The translations under genes and the position numbers were made by a program. Positions 30,016-37,702 of a stretch of DNA of 64,000 bases are shown in pieces. Origin of the DNA: Mesorhizobium sp. WSM4311 (GTDB lineage: Bacteria > Pseudomonadota > Alphaproteobacteria > Rhizobiales > Rhizobiaceae); assembly GCF_002295115.1 (NCBI RefSeq), contig NZ_NSFV01000003.1, forward strand, positions 1 to 64,000, given 5' to 3'. How positions within the stretch are numbered: the first letter of the stretch is position 1; each line of letters begins with the position of its first letter. The notes beneath the pieces were generated by a model, which was given only the letters and a program-made list of their open reading frames with translations, had not been told where the DNA came from and searched no databases.

Positions 30016-30060
30016 CCCCCCTCTGGCCTGCCGGCCATCTCCCCCACGAGGGGGGAGATT
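30016..30060. repeat. Two-hairpin palindromic intergenic element
   Basis: In the hyi-glxR gap there are two adjacent stem-loops: TGGCC-tgcc-GGCCA (30024-30037) and ATCTCCCCC with GGGGGAGAT (30037-30059). The sequence resembles a class of short palindromic repeats scattered between genes in Mesorhizobium and Rhizobium; that resemblance is from memory. Within an operon it could stabilise the upstream message. Confidence 0.55.
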
Positions 30061-30080
30061 GGCAGCGTCAGCGCCGGCTC

Positions 30081-30878
30081 TTAAGCCGCCGCGCTGCCCT
30101 GCCCGGCCAGGTCCCGAAACCAACCCAGCCCTGCCTCGGTGCCAGCCTTCGGCTTGTATTCCGCACCGATCCAGCCGGAATAGCCGATGCGGTCGATGTG
30201 GTCGTAGAGGAAGGGATAGTTGATCTCGCCCGTCCCCGGCTCGTGACGGCCGGGATTGTCCGCAAGCTGGATATGCGCGATGCGGCCGAGGTTGGCCTCG
30301 ATTTTACGGGCGAGATCCCCCTCCATGATCTGCATGTGATAGATGTCGTATTGCAGGAACAGGTTTTTCGAGCCGACGCGGTCGATCAGCGCCAGCGCCT
30401 GGTCGGAGTAATTGAGGAAGAAGCCTGGAATGTCGCGGGTGTTGATCGGCTCGATGAGCAGCCGGATGCCGGCCTGTTCCAGCTTCTCCGCCGCGAAGGC
30501 GAGGTTTTCGGCGAAGACATCCTCGAGCACCTTGCGGTCGACGCCCGCTGGCGTGATGCCGGCCAGGCAATTGACCTGCACGCAGCCGAGCGCCTGTGCG
30601 TAGGTGATTGCCTTGGCGATGCCCTGGCGGAATTCCGGCACGCGGTCCGGCAGCACGGCGATGCCGCGTTCGCCCTTGCCCCAGTCGCCGGCCGGCAGGT
30701 TGAACAGCACCTGTGTCAGGCCATTCTTCTTCAGCCTGGCGGCCACCACCTCCGGCGCATGGTCATAAGGACCAATATATTCGACGCCCTTGAAGCCGGC
30801 GCGGGCGGCTGCGTCAAAACGGTCGAGGAAATCGTGCTCGCCAAAGAGCATCGACAGATTGGCGGAAAAACGCGGCAT
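30081..30878 (-). CDS. hyi: Hydroxypyruvate isomerase
   Basis: This TIM-barrel isomerase interconverts hydroxypyruvate and tartronate semialdehyde. The 265-aa protein starts MPRFSANLSMLFGEHDFLDR, and the metal-binding barrel positions appear in LLIEPINTRDIPGFFL, QYDIYHMQIMEGD and HIQLADNPGRHEPG. It is cotranscribed with gcl (16 bp upstream) and glxR. The set is the glyoxylate-to-glycerate pathway. Length is normal. Confidence 0.93.
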   Translation of the reverse strand: MPRFSANLSMLFGEHDFLDRFDAAARAGFKGVEYIGPYDHAPEVVAARLKKNGLTQVLFNLPAGDWGKGERGIAVLPDRVPEFRQGIAKAITYAQALGCVQVNCLAGITPAGVDRKVLEDVFAENLAFAAEKLEQAGIRLLIEPINTRDIPGFFLNYSDQALALIDRVGSKNLFLQYDIYHMQIMEGDLARKIEANLGRIAHIQLADNPGRHEPGTGEINYPFLYDHIDRIGYSGWIGAEYKPKAGTEAGLGWFRDLAGQGSAAA

Positions 30879-30894
30879 TCTTTTTGTCCTCTTA

Positions 30895-32676
30895 TCAGTC
30901 GAGCATCACGATCGCGGTCGGCGCGTCTTCCTGATGTTCGGCAAGTTCCTCGAATTCGGTGATCTTGTCGATCTCGGTGCCCATCGAGATGTTGGTGACG
31001 CGCTCCAGGATAAATTCGAGCACGACCGGAACCCGGTGCTCCTTCATCAGCCGTTGCGCCTGCTTGAAGGCGCCGGCGAATTCTTCCGGCTTGCGCACCC
31101 GGACCGCCTTGCAGCCCATCGCTTCGGCAACGGCGACATGGTCGACGCCATAGCCGGCCTCGGGATCGCCCGATCGGTTGATGTTCTCGAAGGCGAGGCT
31201 GACCTCATAATCCATCGAGAAGCCACGTTGCGCCTGGCGGATCAGGCCGAGATAGGCGTTGTTCACGACGACATGGATGTAGGGCAGCTTGTGCTGCGCG
31301 CCGACCGCCAGTTCCTCGATCATGAACTGGAAATCATAGTCGCCCGACAGCGCCACGATGGTGCGGTCGGGATCGGCGGCGCGCACGCCAAGGGCTGCCG
31401 GCAGCGTCCAGCCGAGCGGGCCGGCCTGGCCGCAATTGATCCAGTTGCGCGGCTTGTAGACGTGCAGGAACTGCGCGCCGGCGATCTGCGACAGGCCGAT
31501 CGTGGTGACATAGGTGACGTCGCGGCCGAACGCCTTGTTCATCTCCTCATAGACGCGCTGCGGCTTCAGCGGCACCTGGTCGAAATGCGTCTTGCGCTTC
31601 ATCGTCTTCTTGCGGGCCTGGCATTCCTTGGCCCAGCCTGACCAGTCACGCAGCTTGCCCGCCGTCTTCCACTCGGTGGCGACGTCGAGCAGCATCTTCA
31701 GCGCCGCACCCGCATCCGAAACCACGCCGAGGTCCGGCGCGAAGACACGGCCGATCTGCGTGGGCTCGATGTCGACATGGATGAATTTCTTGCCCCTGGT
31801 GTAGACGTCCACAGAACCGGTGTGACGGTTGGCCCAGCGATTGCCGATGCCGAAGACGAAATCGGCTTCCAGCATCGTCGCATTGCCGTAGCGATGCGAC
31901 GTCTGCAGCCCGCACATGCCGGCCATCAGCCGGTGGTCGTCGGGGATCGCGCCCCAGCCCATCAGCGTCGGGATGACCGGCACGCCTGATATTTCCGCGA
32001 ATTCAATCAGCAGGTCGGATGCGTCGGCATTGATGATGCCGCCGCCGGCGACGATCAGCGGCTTTTCCGCCGCATTGAGCATCGCCAGTGCCTTTTCGGC
32101 CTGGGCACGCGTCATCGCCGGCTTGAACGGCGCCAGCGGCTCATAGGCATCGATGTCGAACTCGATCTCGGCCAGTTGCACGTCGACCGGCAGGTCGATC
32201 AGCACCGGACCGGGCCGCGACGAGCGCATGAGATGAAACGCCTTCTGCAGCGCCATCGGCACGAGATAGGGCTCCATGACGGTGACCGCCCATTTGGCGA
32301 CCGGTGCGGCGATGGCGGCGATGTCGACGGCCTGGAAATCCTCTTTGTTGAGCCGCGCACGCGGCGCCTGGCCGGTGATGCACAAGATCGGGATGGAATC
32401 GGCAGCGGCCGAGTAAAGACCGGTGATCATGTCGGTGCCGGCCGGCCCGGAGGTGCCGATGCAGAGCCCGATATTGCCCGCCTTGGCGCGGGTGAAGCCT
32501 TCCGCCATGTGGGAGGCGCCCTCGACGTGGCGGGCAAGGACATGGCGAATGCTGCCCCTCGCCTTCAGTGCCGAATAGAGCGGATTGATCGCCGCGCCCG
32601 GCACGCCGAAGGCGCAGGAGATACCTTCCTTTTCGAGAACGAGAACCGCCGCATCGACAGCGCGCATCCTGGCCAT
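30895..32676 (-). CDS. gcl: Glyoxylate carboligase
   Basis: This thiamine-diphosphate enzyme joins two glyoxylates to tartronate semialdehyde with release of CO2. The start at [18 protein letters not shown] (ATG 32674-32676, GGAGGG ribosome-binding site) gives 593 aa, the same length as the Escherichia coli enzyme. Val51 in [13 protein letters not shown] replaces the glutamate that most ThDP enzymes use, a known mark of Gcl. The ThDP motif [15 protein letters not shown] with NNAYLGLI is present. It is the first gene of gcl-hyi-glxR, divergent from an IclR regulator. Confidence 0.97.
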   Translation of the reverse strand: MARMRAVDAAVLVLEKEGISCAFGVPGAAINPLYSALKARGSIRHVLARHVEGASHMAEGFTRAKAGNIGLCIGTSGPAGTDMITGLYSAAADSIPILCITGQAPRARLNKEDFQAVDIAAIAAPVAKWAVTVMEPYLVPMALQKAFHLMRSSRPGPVLIDLPVDVQLAEIEFDIDAYEPLAPFKPAMTRAQAEKALAMLNAAEKPLIVAGGGIINADASDLLIEFAEISGVPVIPTLMGWGAIPDDHRLMAGMCGLQTSHRYGNATMLEADFVFGIGNRWANRHTGSVDVYTRGKKFIHVDIEPTQIGRVFAPDLGVVSDAGAALKMLLDVATEWKTAGKLRDWSGWAKECQARKKTMKRKTHFDQVPLKPQRVYEEMNKAFGRDVTYVTTIGLSQIAGAQFLHVYKPRNWINCGQAGPLGWTLPAALGVRAADPDRTIVALSGDYDFQFMIEELAVGAQHKLPYIHVVVNNAYLGLIRQAQRGFSMDYEVSLAFENINRSGDPEAGYGVDHVAVAEAMGCKAVRVRKPEEFAGAFKQAQRLMKEHRVPVVLEFILERVTNISMGTEIDKITEFEELAEHQEDAPTAIVMLD

Positions 32677-32736
32677 TTTCCGGCCCTCCACTTGGTTGTC
32701 ATTGTTGGATGACCGAGAATGTCAGCAAGCCGGTTA

Positions 32737-32765
32737 TTTTTCAATTTTTTCAGAATATTTTTTCA
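32737..32765. promoter_or_regulatory. Three TTTTTCA half-sites upstream of gcl
   Basis: TTTTTCA occurs at 32737-32743, 32746-32752 and 32759-32765 in an AT-rich stretch 61 to 89 bp upstream of gcl. The same heptamer forms the arms of the palindrome at 32840-32854 near the iclR start. These may be binding half-sites for the divergent IclR-family protein. Confidence 0.4.
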
Positions 32766-32839
32766 TTTCTAAAAAACGGCGACTATTTGCTGATTTTATT
32801 GGGTTTTCCGTTTTCCAGTAATTTGCGGCCTCACAGCAG

Positions 32840-32854
32840 TGAAAAACTTTTTCA
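32840..32854. promoter_or_regulatory. Candidate IclR-type operator palindrome
   Basis: TGAAAAA-C-TTTTTCA is a perfect 7-1-7 inverted repeat in the gcl-iclR intergenic region, 35 bp before the regulator start. Characterised IclR-family operators such as that of AllR are also A/T-rich palindromes of about 15 bp. Binding is inferred. Confidence 0.5.
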
Positions 32855-32888
32855 TTGTATGTTTGGAGAAATCGGCGAAACTGGCGCG

Positions 32889-33710
32889 ATGGAAACCATC
32901 GAAAAACGCCAGCGCGGCCGGCCGCGCGCTTTCAACGGACCTGCCGAAACCAGTTCCGTGCAGTCGCTGGACCGGGCCTTGCGCATACTGGCTATTGTTG
33001 CCGAGGGCAGCGGCCTGTCGCTGAGCGAGATATCGGCACAAAGCGGCCTTGCCGCCTCCACCGCCTACCGCATGCTGACGACACTTGAAAACCACGGCAT
33101 GGTCGAGTTCGACACATCAGACCAGTTGTGGTCGATCGGCGTCGAGACCTACCGCATGGGCGCCGCCTTCCTGCGCCGCCGCAAGCTGGTCGACCGCGCC
33201 CGCATTGTCATGCAGGAGCTGATGGAAAGAACCGGCGAGACCGCCAATCTCGGCGTCGCCGAGGATGATTGCGTGGTGTTCGTCAGCCAGGTCGAGACAC
33301 ACCAGGCGATCCGCGCCTTCTTCCGCCCGGGCACGCGCAGCCCCTTTCACGCCTCCGGCATCGGCAAGGCGGTGCTGGCGCATCTCGAGCCGGAGCGCGT
33401 CGGCACCATTCTGCGCAAGGCCGGCCTGCAGCGCTTCACTGACAAGACGCTGTCGGAGATCCCTGCCCTCGCCCACGATCTGGCCGTCATCAAGCAGCGC
33501 GGCTGGTCGGTCGACGACGAAGAGCGGCACCCCGGCATGCGCTGCGTGGCGGCCGCCATCTTCAACGAGTTCGGCGAGCCGATCGGCGGCGTTTCCGTAT
33601 CGGGGCCGACCGTGCGGGTGACGCCGGAGCGGCTGGCCGAGATCGGGCCGATGGTGCGCAGTGCCGCGGCCGAGGTGACCCGGATGATCGGCGGCGCGCA
33701 AGCCGGCTGA
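32889..33710 (+). CDS. IclR-family transcriptional regulator of the glyoxylate operon
   Basis: This 273-aa regulator starts at METIEKRQRGRPRAF (ATG 32889); ATG at 32859 is an alternative, and the longest frame would add a hydrophobic leader from AT-rich promoter DNA. The winged helix-turn-helix includes LSLSEISAQSGLAASTAYRML, here split at the recognition helix, and the C-terminal effector domain contains HASGIGKAVLAHL and HPGMRCVAAAIFNEFGE. Divergence from gcl suggests it is the local regulator, responding to glyoxylate or a related acid, as AllR does. Confidence 0.85.
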   Translation: METIEKRQRGRPRAFNGPAETSSVQSLDRALRILAIVAEGSGLSLSEISAQSGLAASTAYRMLTTLENHGMVEFDTSDQLWSIGVETYRMGAAFLRRRKLVDRARIVMQELMERTGETANLGVAEDDCVVFVSQVETHQAIRAFFRPGTRSPFHASGIGKAVLAHLEPERVGTILRKAGLQRFTDKTLSEIPALAHDLAVIKQRGWSVDDEERHPGMRCVAAAIFNEFGEPIGGVSVSGPTVRVTPERLAEIGPMVRSAAAEVTRMIGGAQAG

Positions 33711-33845
33711 TCAGCCTGCCCCGGGCAGCGCGCTCCTGGTCGCAATATCGAAGAATTCGAGCCGTATGGCCGTGCCGACACCGCAAGCGCCGGCGGCATG
33801 GACCCTGTCTTGCCGTGGCGTTCGAATGCATGCGAAAGGGCGCGG

Positions 33846-34262
33846 ATGAGGAAAACGGTTCAGCTTCTGCTTGTCGCTTCGCTTTGCGGATGCGTTGCGA
33901 CGACACCTCGACCCGATGCAGGCGACCAGCGCGTCGATCCCATTCCGTTCTCGCTCGCGCTCGAGGAGGTCGTCATCACCGGCATTCGACAGCGCTTGCC
34001 GGATCCTGCTTCCGTCAGGCTCGGAAGGACGCTTGCCGGCGAGCGGACAGTGAACGGCCGCAAGGAGATCGTGGTCTGCGGCTTCGCCAGCGGCAAGACT
34101 GCGGCCGGCGGCGCTGGCGGCGACCAAGCCTTCATCGCCAGGATCTACCCGGATTCGGCAAGCAGCCTCGAGCTTGTCGCCATGGGCGGCGCTTCGGAAA
34201 CAAGGCGCCTCGTCGACAGCACCTGCAGCGCGGCCGGATTGCCGATTTCTGATTCCGCCTGA
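33846..34262 (+). CDS. Small putative lipoprotein
   Basis: This 138-aa protein starts with ATG at 33846. The leader MRKTVQLLLVASLCGC ends in a lipobox (L13-C14-G15-C16), so Cys16 is probably lipidated and the protein anchored in the envelope. The mature part has two further Cys residues (VVCGFASG and STCSAAG) that could form a disulfide. No family is recognised. A hairpin after the stop is shared with the convergent BA14K-type gene. Confidence 0.65.
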   Translation: MRKTVQLLLVASLCGCVATTPRPDAGDQRVDPIPFSLALEEVVITGIRQRLPDPASVRLGRTLAGERTVNGRKEIVVCGFASGKTAAGGAGGDQAFIARIYPDSASSLELVAMGGASETRRLVDSTCSAAGLPISDSA

Positions 34263-34293
34263 ACACGCAACTGTAAGTATTTATGAGAGAAAG

Positions 34294-34319
34294 AAAAAGG
34301 GCCTCGCGCGAGCCCCTTT
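34294..34319 (-). terminator. Terminator of the BA14K-family gene
   Basis: A hairpin (34296-34319, arms AAAGGG and CCCTTT with CTCG/CGAG inside) is followed on the minus strand by TTTTTCTTTC. It sits between two convergent genes and may also stop the lipoprotein transcript. Confidence 0.72.
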
Positions 34320-34341
34320 CTCTGTTGACGATCCTCCTCTC

Positions 34342-34647
34342 TCAGAGCCGGCAGTAGTGGCTGTAGCCGTCGTAGCCGATGTAGGTGTCGGAGTCCGGAT
34401 CGTAGCTCGAGTAGCGATCGAGGCAGCGACGCACATGCCAGGAACCGCCGTCTTCGTCGACATAGACGGTGCGCGGGGGCTGCTGGGCAAGCAGGCTGCC
34501 AAGGACGAACCCGCCCACGCCGGCGGCGATGCCGATTCCGAGGTCGTGGTGATGCGAATGAGCCGCCGAAGGCTGAACGGTGCCGACCAGCGTGGTGGCT
34601 GCGACGGTGGTGGCGATGACGCCGGAAACGAGTGTGCGCTTGAACAT
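34342..34647 (-). CDS. BA14K-family small exported protein
   Basis: This 101-aa protein starts MFKRTLVSGVIATTVAATTL (ATG 34645-34647; GGAG ribosome-binding site), with a signal peptide ending near PSAAHS. The mature part has a hydrophobic Gly-rich segment (GIGIAAGVGGFVLGSLL) and a C-terminal motif WHVRRCLDRYSSYDPDSDTY with a second Cys in SHYCRL. This matches the BA14K family described as an immunoreactive protein in Brucella and common in rhizobia. Its function is unknown. Its leader RNA and signal peptide are paralogous to those of the next gene upstream. Confidence 0.82.
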   Translation of the reverse strand: MFKRTLVSGVIATTVAATTLVGTVQPSAAHSHHHDLGIGIAAGVGGFVLGSLLAQQPPRTVYVDEDGGSWHVRRCLDRYSSYDPDSDTYIGYDGYSHYCRL

Positions 34648-34671
34648 GATGATCTCCTTGCTTCGTTGACC

Positions 34672-34690
34672 GAGGCGATCCATCCGCCTC
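34672..34690 (-). promoter_or_regulatory. 5' leader hairpin of the BA14K gene (copy 1)
   Basis: GAGGCG (34672-34677) pairs with CGCCTC (34685-34690), followed on the minus strand by GGTCAA and the GGAGATCATCATG start region. The same hairpin and start region precede the His-rich gene at 35070-35087, so the element was duplicated with the gene or is a shared control site. Confidence 0.5.
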
Positions 34691-34791
34691 TTGATCATCT
34701 GTCGCTGCCGCACAGGAAAAGGTTCGAGGCTTTTTTGACTTTTTTTGCGCAGATGCTGCCGGGTCCCGGCCCTTGGGCCCACGGAACATGC

Positions 34792-34815
34792 AAAAGGGCG
34801 GCCGAGGCCGCCCTT
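34792..34815 (-). terminator. Terminator of the His-rich protein gene
   Basis: A perfect 9-bp stem (34794-34802 with 34807-34815) with a 4-nt loop is followed on the minus strand by TTTTGC. It lies 21 bp after the stop codon. Confidence 0.75.
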
Positions 34816-34836
34816 CGAACGCAACAGGCCTTGGTA

Positions 34837-35046
34837 TCAAAGGATGATAACCACCCTGCCGTGGTGATGATGCCGGTGATGGTGGTGGTGATGGTACCAC
34901 CAGTAGTCGCCATAGTAGTCGTCGTCGTAGTAGTAATGATGGTGATGATGCATGCCGTGAGCCGACGACGTCTGAACGGTGGCGGCCAGTGCGCCTGTGG
35001 CAAGAAAAACGACTACGACAGCTGAAGTGAGCATGCGCTTGAACAT
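34837..35046 (-). CDS. Exported His/Tyr/Asp-rich peptide, 69 aa
   Basis: A signal peptide (MFKRMLTSAVVVVFLATGAL, cut near residue 21) is followed by a short mature chain of extreme composition: 16 His, many Tyr and Asp, and a Tyr/Asp cluster between two His tracts, ending GRVVIIL. Such a sequence should bind divalent metals such as Zn, Ni or Cu in the periplasm or outside the cell, but this is inferred from composition. Its start region and leader hairpin match those of the neighbouring BA14K gene. It has its own terminator, so it is very likely a real gene. Confidence 0.72.
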   Translation of the reverse strand: MFKRMLTSAVVVVFLATGALAATVQTSSAHGMHHHHHYYYDDDYYGDYWWYHHHHHHRHHHHGRVVIIL

Positions 35047-35069
35047 GATGATCTCCTGGATCCTTGACC

Positions 35070-35087
35070 GAGGCGACCATTCGCCTC
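35070..35087 (-). promoter_or_regulatory. 5' leader hairpin of the His-rich gene (copy 2)
   Basis: GAGGCG (35070-35075) pairs with CGCCTC (35082-35087), 24 nt before the start ATG. It is the second copy of the element at 34672-34690; the flanking GGTCAA and GGAGATCATCATG are also conserved. Confidence 0.5.
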
Positions 35088-35177
35088 TGGAGATCAGTCG
35101 GCGCGGCCTGTCAAAAGGTTCGAAAGATCGAGGAGATTTCTTCGGCGAGGCGGAAGGAAGAGTGAGGAGTGAGGAAT

Positions 35178-35261
35178 GAGTAGTGAGTAGTGAGTAGTGA
35201 GTAGTGAGTAGTGAGTAGCGAGTAGTGAGTAGCGAGTAGTGAGTAGCGAGTAGCGAGTAGC
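35178..35261. repeat. Heptanucleotide tandem array, 12 units of GAGTAGT/GAGTAGC
   Basis: Twelve perfect-length 7-bp units run head to tail. The last base varies T,T,T,T,T,C,T,C,T,C,C,C. Degenerate units precede it (35161-35177), and an inverted piece follows at about 35288-35307. No gene overlaps convincingly; the 62-aa frame read through it is repeat-derived. Slippage makes this a likely variable-number locus. Confidence 0.9.
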
Positions 35262-35322
35262 GAGGGCAGGATCACGGGGATCCCGGCCCCACTACCCACT
35301 ACTCACTAGTCGCTCCGCACGC

Positions 35323-35490
35323 TCATCCCATGCCGGTTATGTGGCGAAGCCAGAAGGCGAGCGCGATGAATCCGATGATCGTGGTCACGCCGGTCCAGTC
35401 GACATTGGCTTTCCTGACGTCGCTGATGAGCTTGACCAGCAGCATCCAGGCGATGACGACGAGGGGGAGAATGATGACAAGCCTGATCAT
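35323..35490 (-). CDS. Small membrane protein, 55 aa
   Basis: ATG at 35488-35490 follows a GGAG ribosome-binding site. The product begins MIRLVIILPLVVIAWMLLVK, a first transmembrane helix, then a short loop (ISDVRKANVDWTG) and a second helix (VTTIIGFIALAFWL), ending RHITGMG. The hydrophobic pattern and good start make it a probable two-span inner-membrane protein. I recognise no family. A longer frame from 35524 on the same strand is out of phase and is rejected. Confidence 0.65.
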   Translation of the reverse strand: MIRLVIILPLVVIAWMLLVKLISDVRKANVDWTGVTTIIGFIALAFWLRHITGMG

Positions 35491-35652
35491 GCGACACTCC
35501 AGTCCGAAGCGATTGCACCTTCATGATATGTAGGAAGTGCGCTCGTGGATTTCAGCATGGGCCGGCCCGGCGGCGGCGTCATCCACCGCCGGGGTAACCG
35601 AAAACGGAGTTTTGTCTTTACTGGCGCACGAAATATGCTACCGGAGCGCCGT

Positions 35653-35728
35653 GCCCTTGTAGCTCAGCTGGTAGAGCAGCGGTTTTGTAAACCGAAGGTC
35701 GGCGGTTCGATCCCGTCCGGGGGCACCA
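35653..35728 (+). tRNA. tRNA-Thr (TGT anticodon)
   Basis: This is a 76-nt plus-strand cloverleaf with encoded CCA. The acceptor stem pairs GCCCTTG with CGGGGGC (two G-T pairs), the D arm is GCTCAGCTGGTAGAGC, the anticodon loop TTTGTAA gives TGT, and the T arm contains GGTTCGATCCC. Its 3' half recurs at 41829-41867, making it a probable island insertion site. Confidence 0.96.
35684..35722 (+). repeat. Attachment-like repeat within tRNA-Thr (left)
   Basis: These 39 bp, from the anticodon loop into the acceptor stem, are identical to 41829-41867. Tyrosine integrases commonly use tRNA 3' ends as attachment sites, so this is the likely left boundary of an island. Confidence 0.75.
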
Positions 35729-35901
35729 GTTCTCAAGCCGTAAGCGGTTCTTTTGCCTGCGCAATTTGGCACCCGTTGGAATCCCGCCTTCTGCCACTGA
35801 CCGGGCTACCGAGCGTTTGTGTAAGATTTTGTGTAACGGAGACCGGCCTTTTCGTACGAATCTTCGGCACCGATATCTGGCCGCAGAATATCCAAACTGG
35901 G

Positions 35902-36828
35902 TCATTCTCCCTGTTGGCGTCTGCGGCCGTCCTGACCATTCCGGCCCAGCTGGTCCACCGCCATTTCGATGAAGGTCTTCAGCTTCGGCGTTTGTCGCCG
36001 ATCAGGGTGAAACACCAGATGAATGGGACGCGGAGGCGTTTCGTAGTTCGGCAACACTCTGACGAGCTGCCCGGTCGCGAGGTGCGTGCGCACCGCCTCT
36101 TCTCCGATCAACGCCAAGCCGAAACCTGCGAGCGCCGCCTCCAGCAACGAAGCGGGGTTGTTGACCTTGAGACGGCCGTGGACCAGGGCCTTTGAGATGA
36201 GACCGTCCCGTACAAACAGCCAATCGCTGAACGTTGGTTCGGGCCAGTTGCCGAAGAGCAGGCATTCATGATTGACCAGATCCGATACGATCGAGGGCAT
36301 CCCTCGTTCTTTTAGGTATGCAGGCGACCCGCAGGCAATCGTCTGAAAGGGTGCGAGCTCTATCGCCCCTAGGTTAGACTCCCCGAGAGGACCGATCCGG
36401 AACACCGCCTCAAACCCGTCGTCGATAAGGTCGACAAAGCGGTCGTTGAGAACCAGGTCGACATCGACACTGGGGTGGCTGCTCAAATATCGTGCGACCA
36501 CAGGTGTCACGCAGTGAGCTCCGAATGAAACCGGCGCATTGACGCGCAAGAGCCCTCGCGGTTTACCCCTGGCCTCATCAGCAATTGCATCCGCCCAGTC
36601 GACCTCGGCCAGCGCCACTTTGCACCGATCGTAGTAGGACTTGCCGATCACCGTCAGGCTTTGCTTTCGGGTTGTGCGGTTGAGCAGGCGTGCGCCTAAA
36701 CGTGCCTCCAGATAGGTGACGTGCTTGGCCACCATCTGCGGTGAGATGCCGAGCGCCGATGCCGTCGCTGCAAAGGAGCCGCTTTCTGCCGCCTTTACGA
36801 ATGCGGCCATGCTGGCGAGACGATCCAT
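35902..36828 (-). CDS. LysR-family transcriptional regulator (island, left)
   Basis: This 308-aa regulator starts MDRLASMAAFVKAAESGSFA. The N-terminal winged helix-turn-helix includes ALGISPQMVAKHVTYLEARL, and the C-terminal part is the periplasmic-binding-protein-like effector domain (GLLRVNAPVSFGAHCVTPVV). It resembles LysR proteins controlling adjacent redox genes. It is divergent from the NAD(P)-binding gene at 36942, with a 113-bp shared promoter region, and lies next to tRNA-Thr at the island edge. Confidence 0.9.
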   Translation of the reverse strand: MDRLASMAAFVKAAESGSFAATASALGISPQMVAKHVTYLEARLGARLLNRTTRKQSLTVIGKSYYDRCKVALAEVDWADAIADEARGKPRGLLRVNAPVSFGAHCVTPVVARYLSSHPSVDVDLVLNDRFVDLIDDGFEAVFRIGPLGESNLGAIELAPFQTIACGSPAYLKERGMPSIVSDLVNHECLLFGNWPEPTFSDWLFVRDGLISKALVHGRLKVNNPASLLEAALAGFGLALIGEEAVRTHLATGQLVRVLPNYETPPRPIHLVFHPDRRQTPKLKTFIEMAVDQLGRNGQDGRRRQQGE

Positions 36829-36941
36829 TCCACACTCCTGGTTGGGAGAGCCGGTTTCATGGCGCCATTTATCGATCTAATGCAAGGGGTCATATAGCTT
36901 CACAAGCAATCTCATCCCCCACACCTTCGAAAGGCATAAAC

Positions 36942-37637
36942 ATGAAAATCGGCATTGTTGGCGCTGGCAATATCGGCAGCGCACTCACCCATCTCTTCCA
37001 GGCCGCAGGGCACGAGGTCACGATCTCCAATTCGCGCGGACCAGGGTCTCTGGCGGGCCTGTCGGCGGAAACCGGCGCGCGGGCCGCTGCGATCGAAGAG
37101 GCTGTCCGCGGCCAGGACGTCGTGGTCGTCGCCGTTCCTACAATCAAAATCCCTAGTCTGCCCCGCGAACTGTTCGCGTCCACGCCAGCCGACGTCGTCG
37201 TCATCGACACGACCAACTACTATCCACGACAGCGCGACGGTCATCTGGACGGAATTGAGGACGCTAACACCGAAAGCGAATGGGTCGAGCGGCACCTTGG
37301 GCGTCCGGTGGTCAAAGCGTTCAACACGATAGAAGCGACCCATCTCCTACCGGGCGCCAAGCCGGCGGGCTCCGCGGACCGCATCGCGCTGGCGGTGGCG
37401 GGTGATGACGCTCGGGCCAAGTCCAAAGCCATGGCGCTGATCGACGGGATCGGCTTCGACGCAGTGGACGCCGGCACTATCGCGGAATCCTGGCGTCAGC
37501 AGCCGGGCTCGCCGGGCTATCTCAAGGACTATGACGTCAAGGGCGTCCGTAGCGCGCTCGCCAAGGCGAACCCTGAACGTCAGCCCGACTGGCGCGCCAC
37601 GCCCAACAGCCCCGGCACCTACGACTTGCCGGCTTAG
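36942..37637 (+). CDS. NAD(P)-binding oxidoreductase related to F420-dependent NADP reductase
   Basis: The 231-aa product starts MKIGIVGAGNIGSALTHLFQ (ATG 36942), with an NADP-type Rossmann fingerprint followed by ISNSRGPGSL; the long frame from 36741 overlaps the LysR gene and is rejected. Segments VVVAVPTIKIPSLP, DTTNYYPRQRDG and VVKAFNTIEATHLL are typical of the predicted dinucleotide-binding family that includes F420H2:NADP reductase. In rhizobia F420 is not expected, so the hydride partner is unknown. It is probably regulated by the divergent LysR. Confidence 0.82.
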   Translation: MKIGIVGAGNIGSALTHLFQAAGHEVTISNSRGPGSLAGLSAETGARAAAIEEAVRGQDVVVVAVPTIKIPSLPRELFASTPADVVVIDTTNYYPRQRDGHLDGIEDANTESEWVERHLGRPVVKAFNTIEATHLLPGAKPAGSADRIALAVAGDDARAKSKAMALIDGIGFDAVDAGTIAESWRQQPGSPGYLKDYDVKGVRSALAKANPERQPDWRATPNSPGTYDLPA

Positions 37638-37702
37638 ACGCCTTGGTCCGGCACCATCTGCCCCGCTCACAGGCCATCAAGGATTAGCCGATGCGCTGCC
37701 CG

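Noticed and set aside
32709..32888. N-terminal extension of the IclR regulator by 60 residues
   Set aside because: It reads AT-rich promoter DNA containing the operator sites and gives a hydrophobic leader unlike the family.
35111..35299. 62-aa frame through the heptamer repeat, and CRISPR interpretation of the array
   Set aside because: The frame is repeat-derived without a ribosome-binding site; the 7-bp units are directly adjacent with no spacers, unlike CRISPR.
35729..35901. Integrase gene next to tRNA-Thr
   Set aside because: No frame with tyrosine recombinase motifs was found here or near the right repeat; only a short GTGTAA-containing stretch resembling sequence often seen before integrases.
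35618..35905. Minus-strand frame containing a TGSNRRPSVYK-like stretch beside tRNA-Thr, and the similar one near 41325-42065
   Set aside because: This is a common spurious translation across tRNA 3' ends and not a conserved protein.
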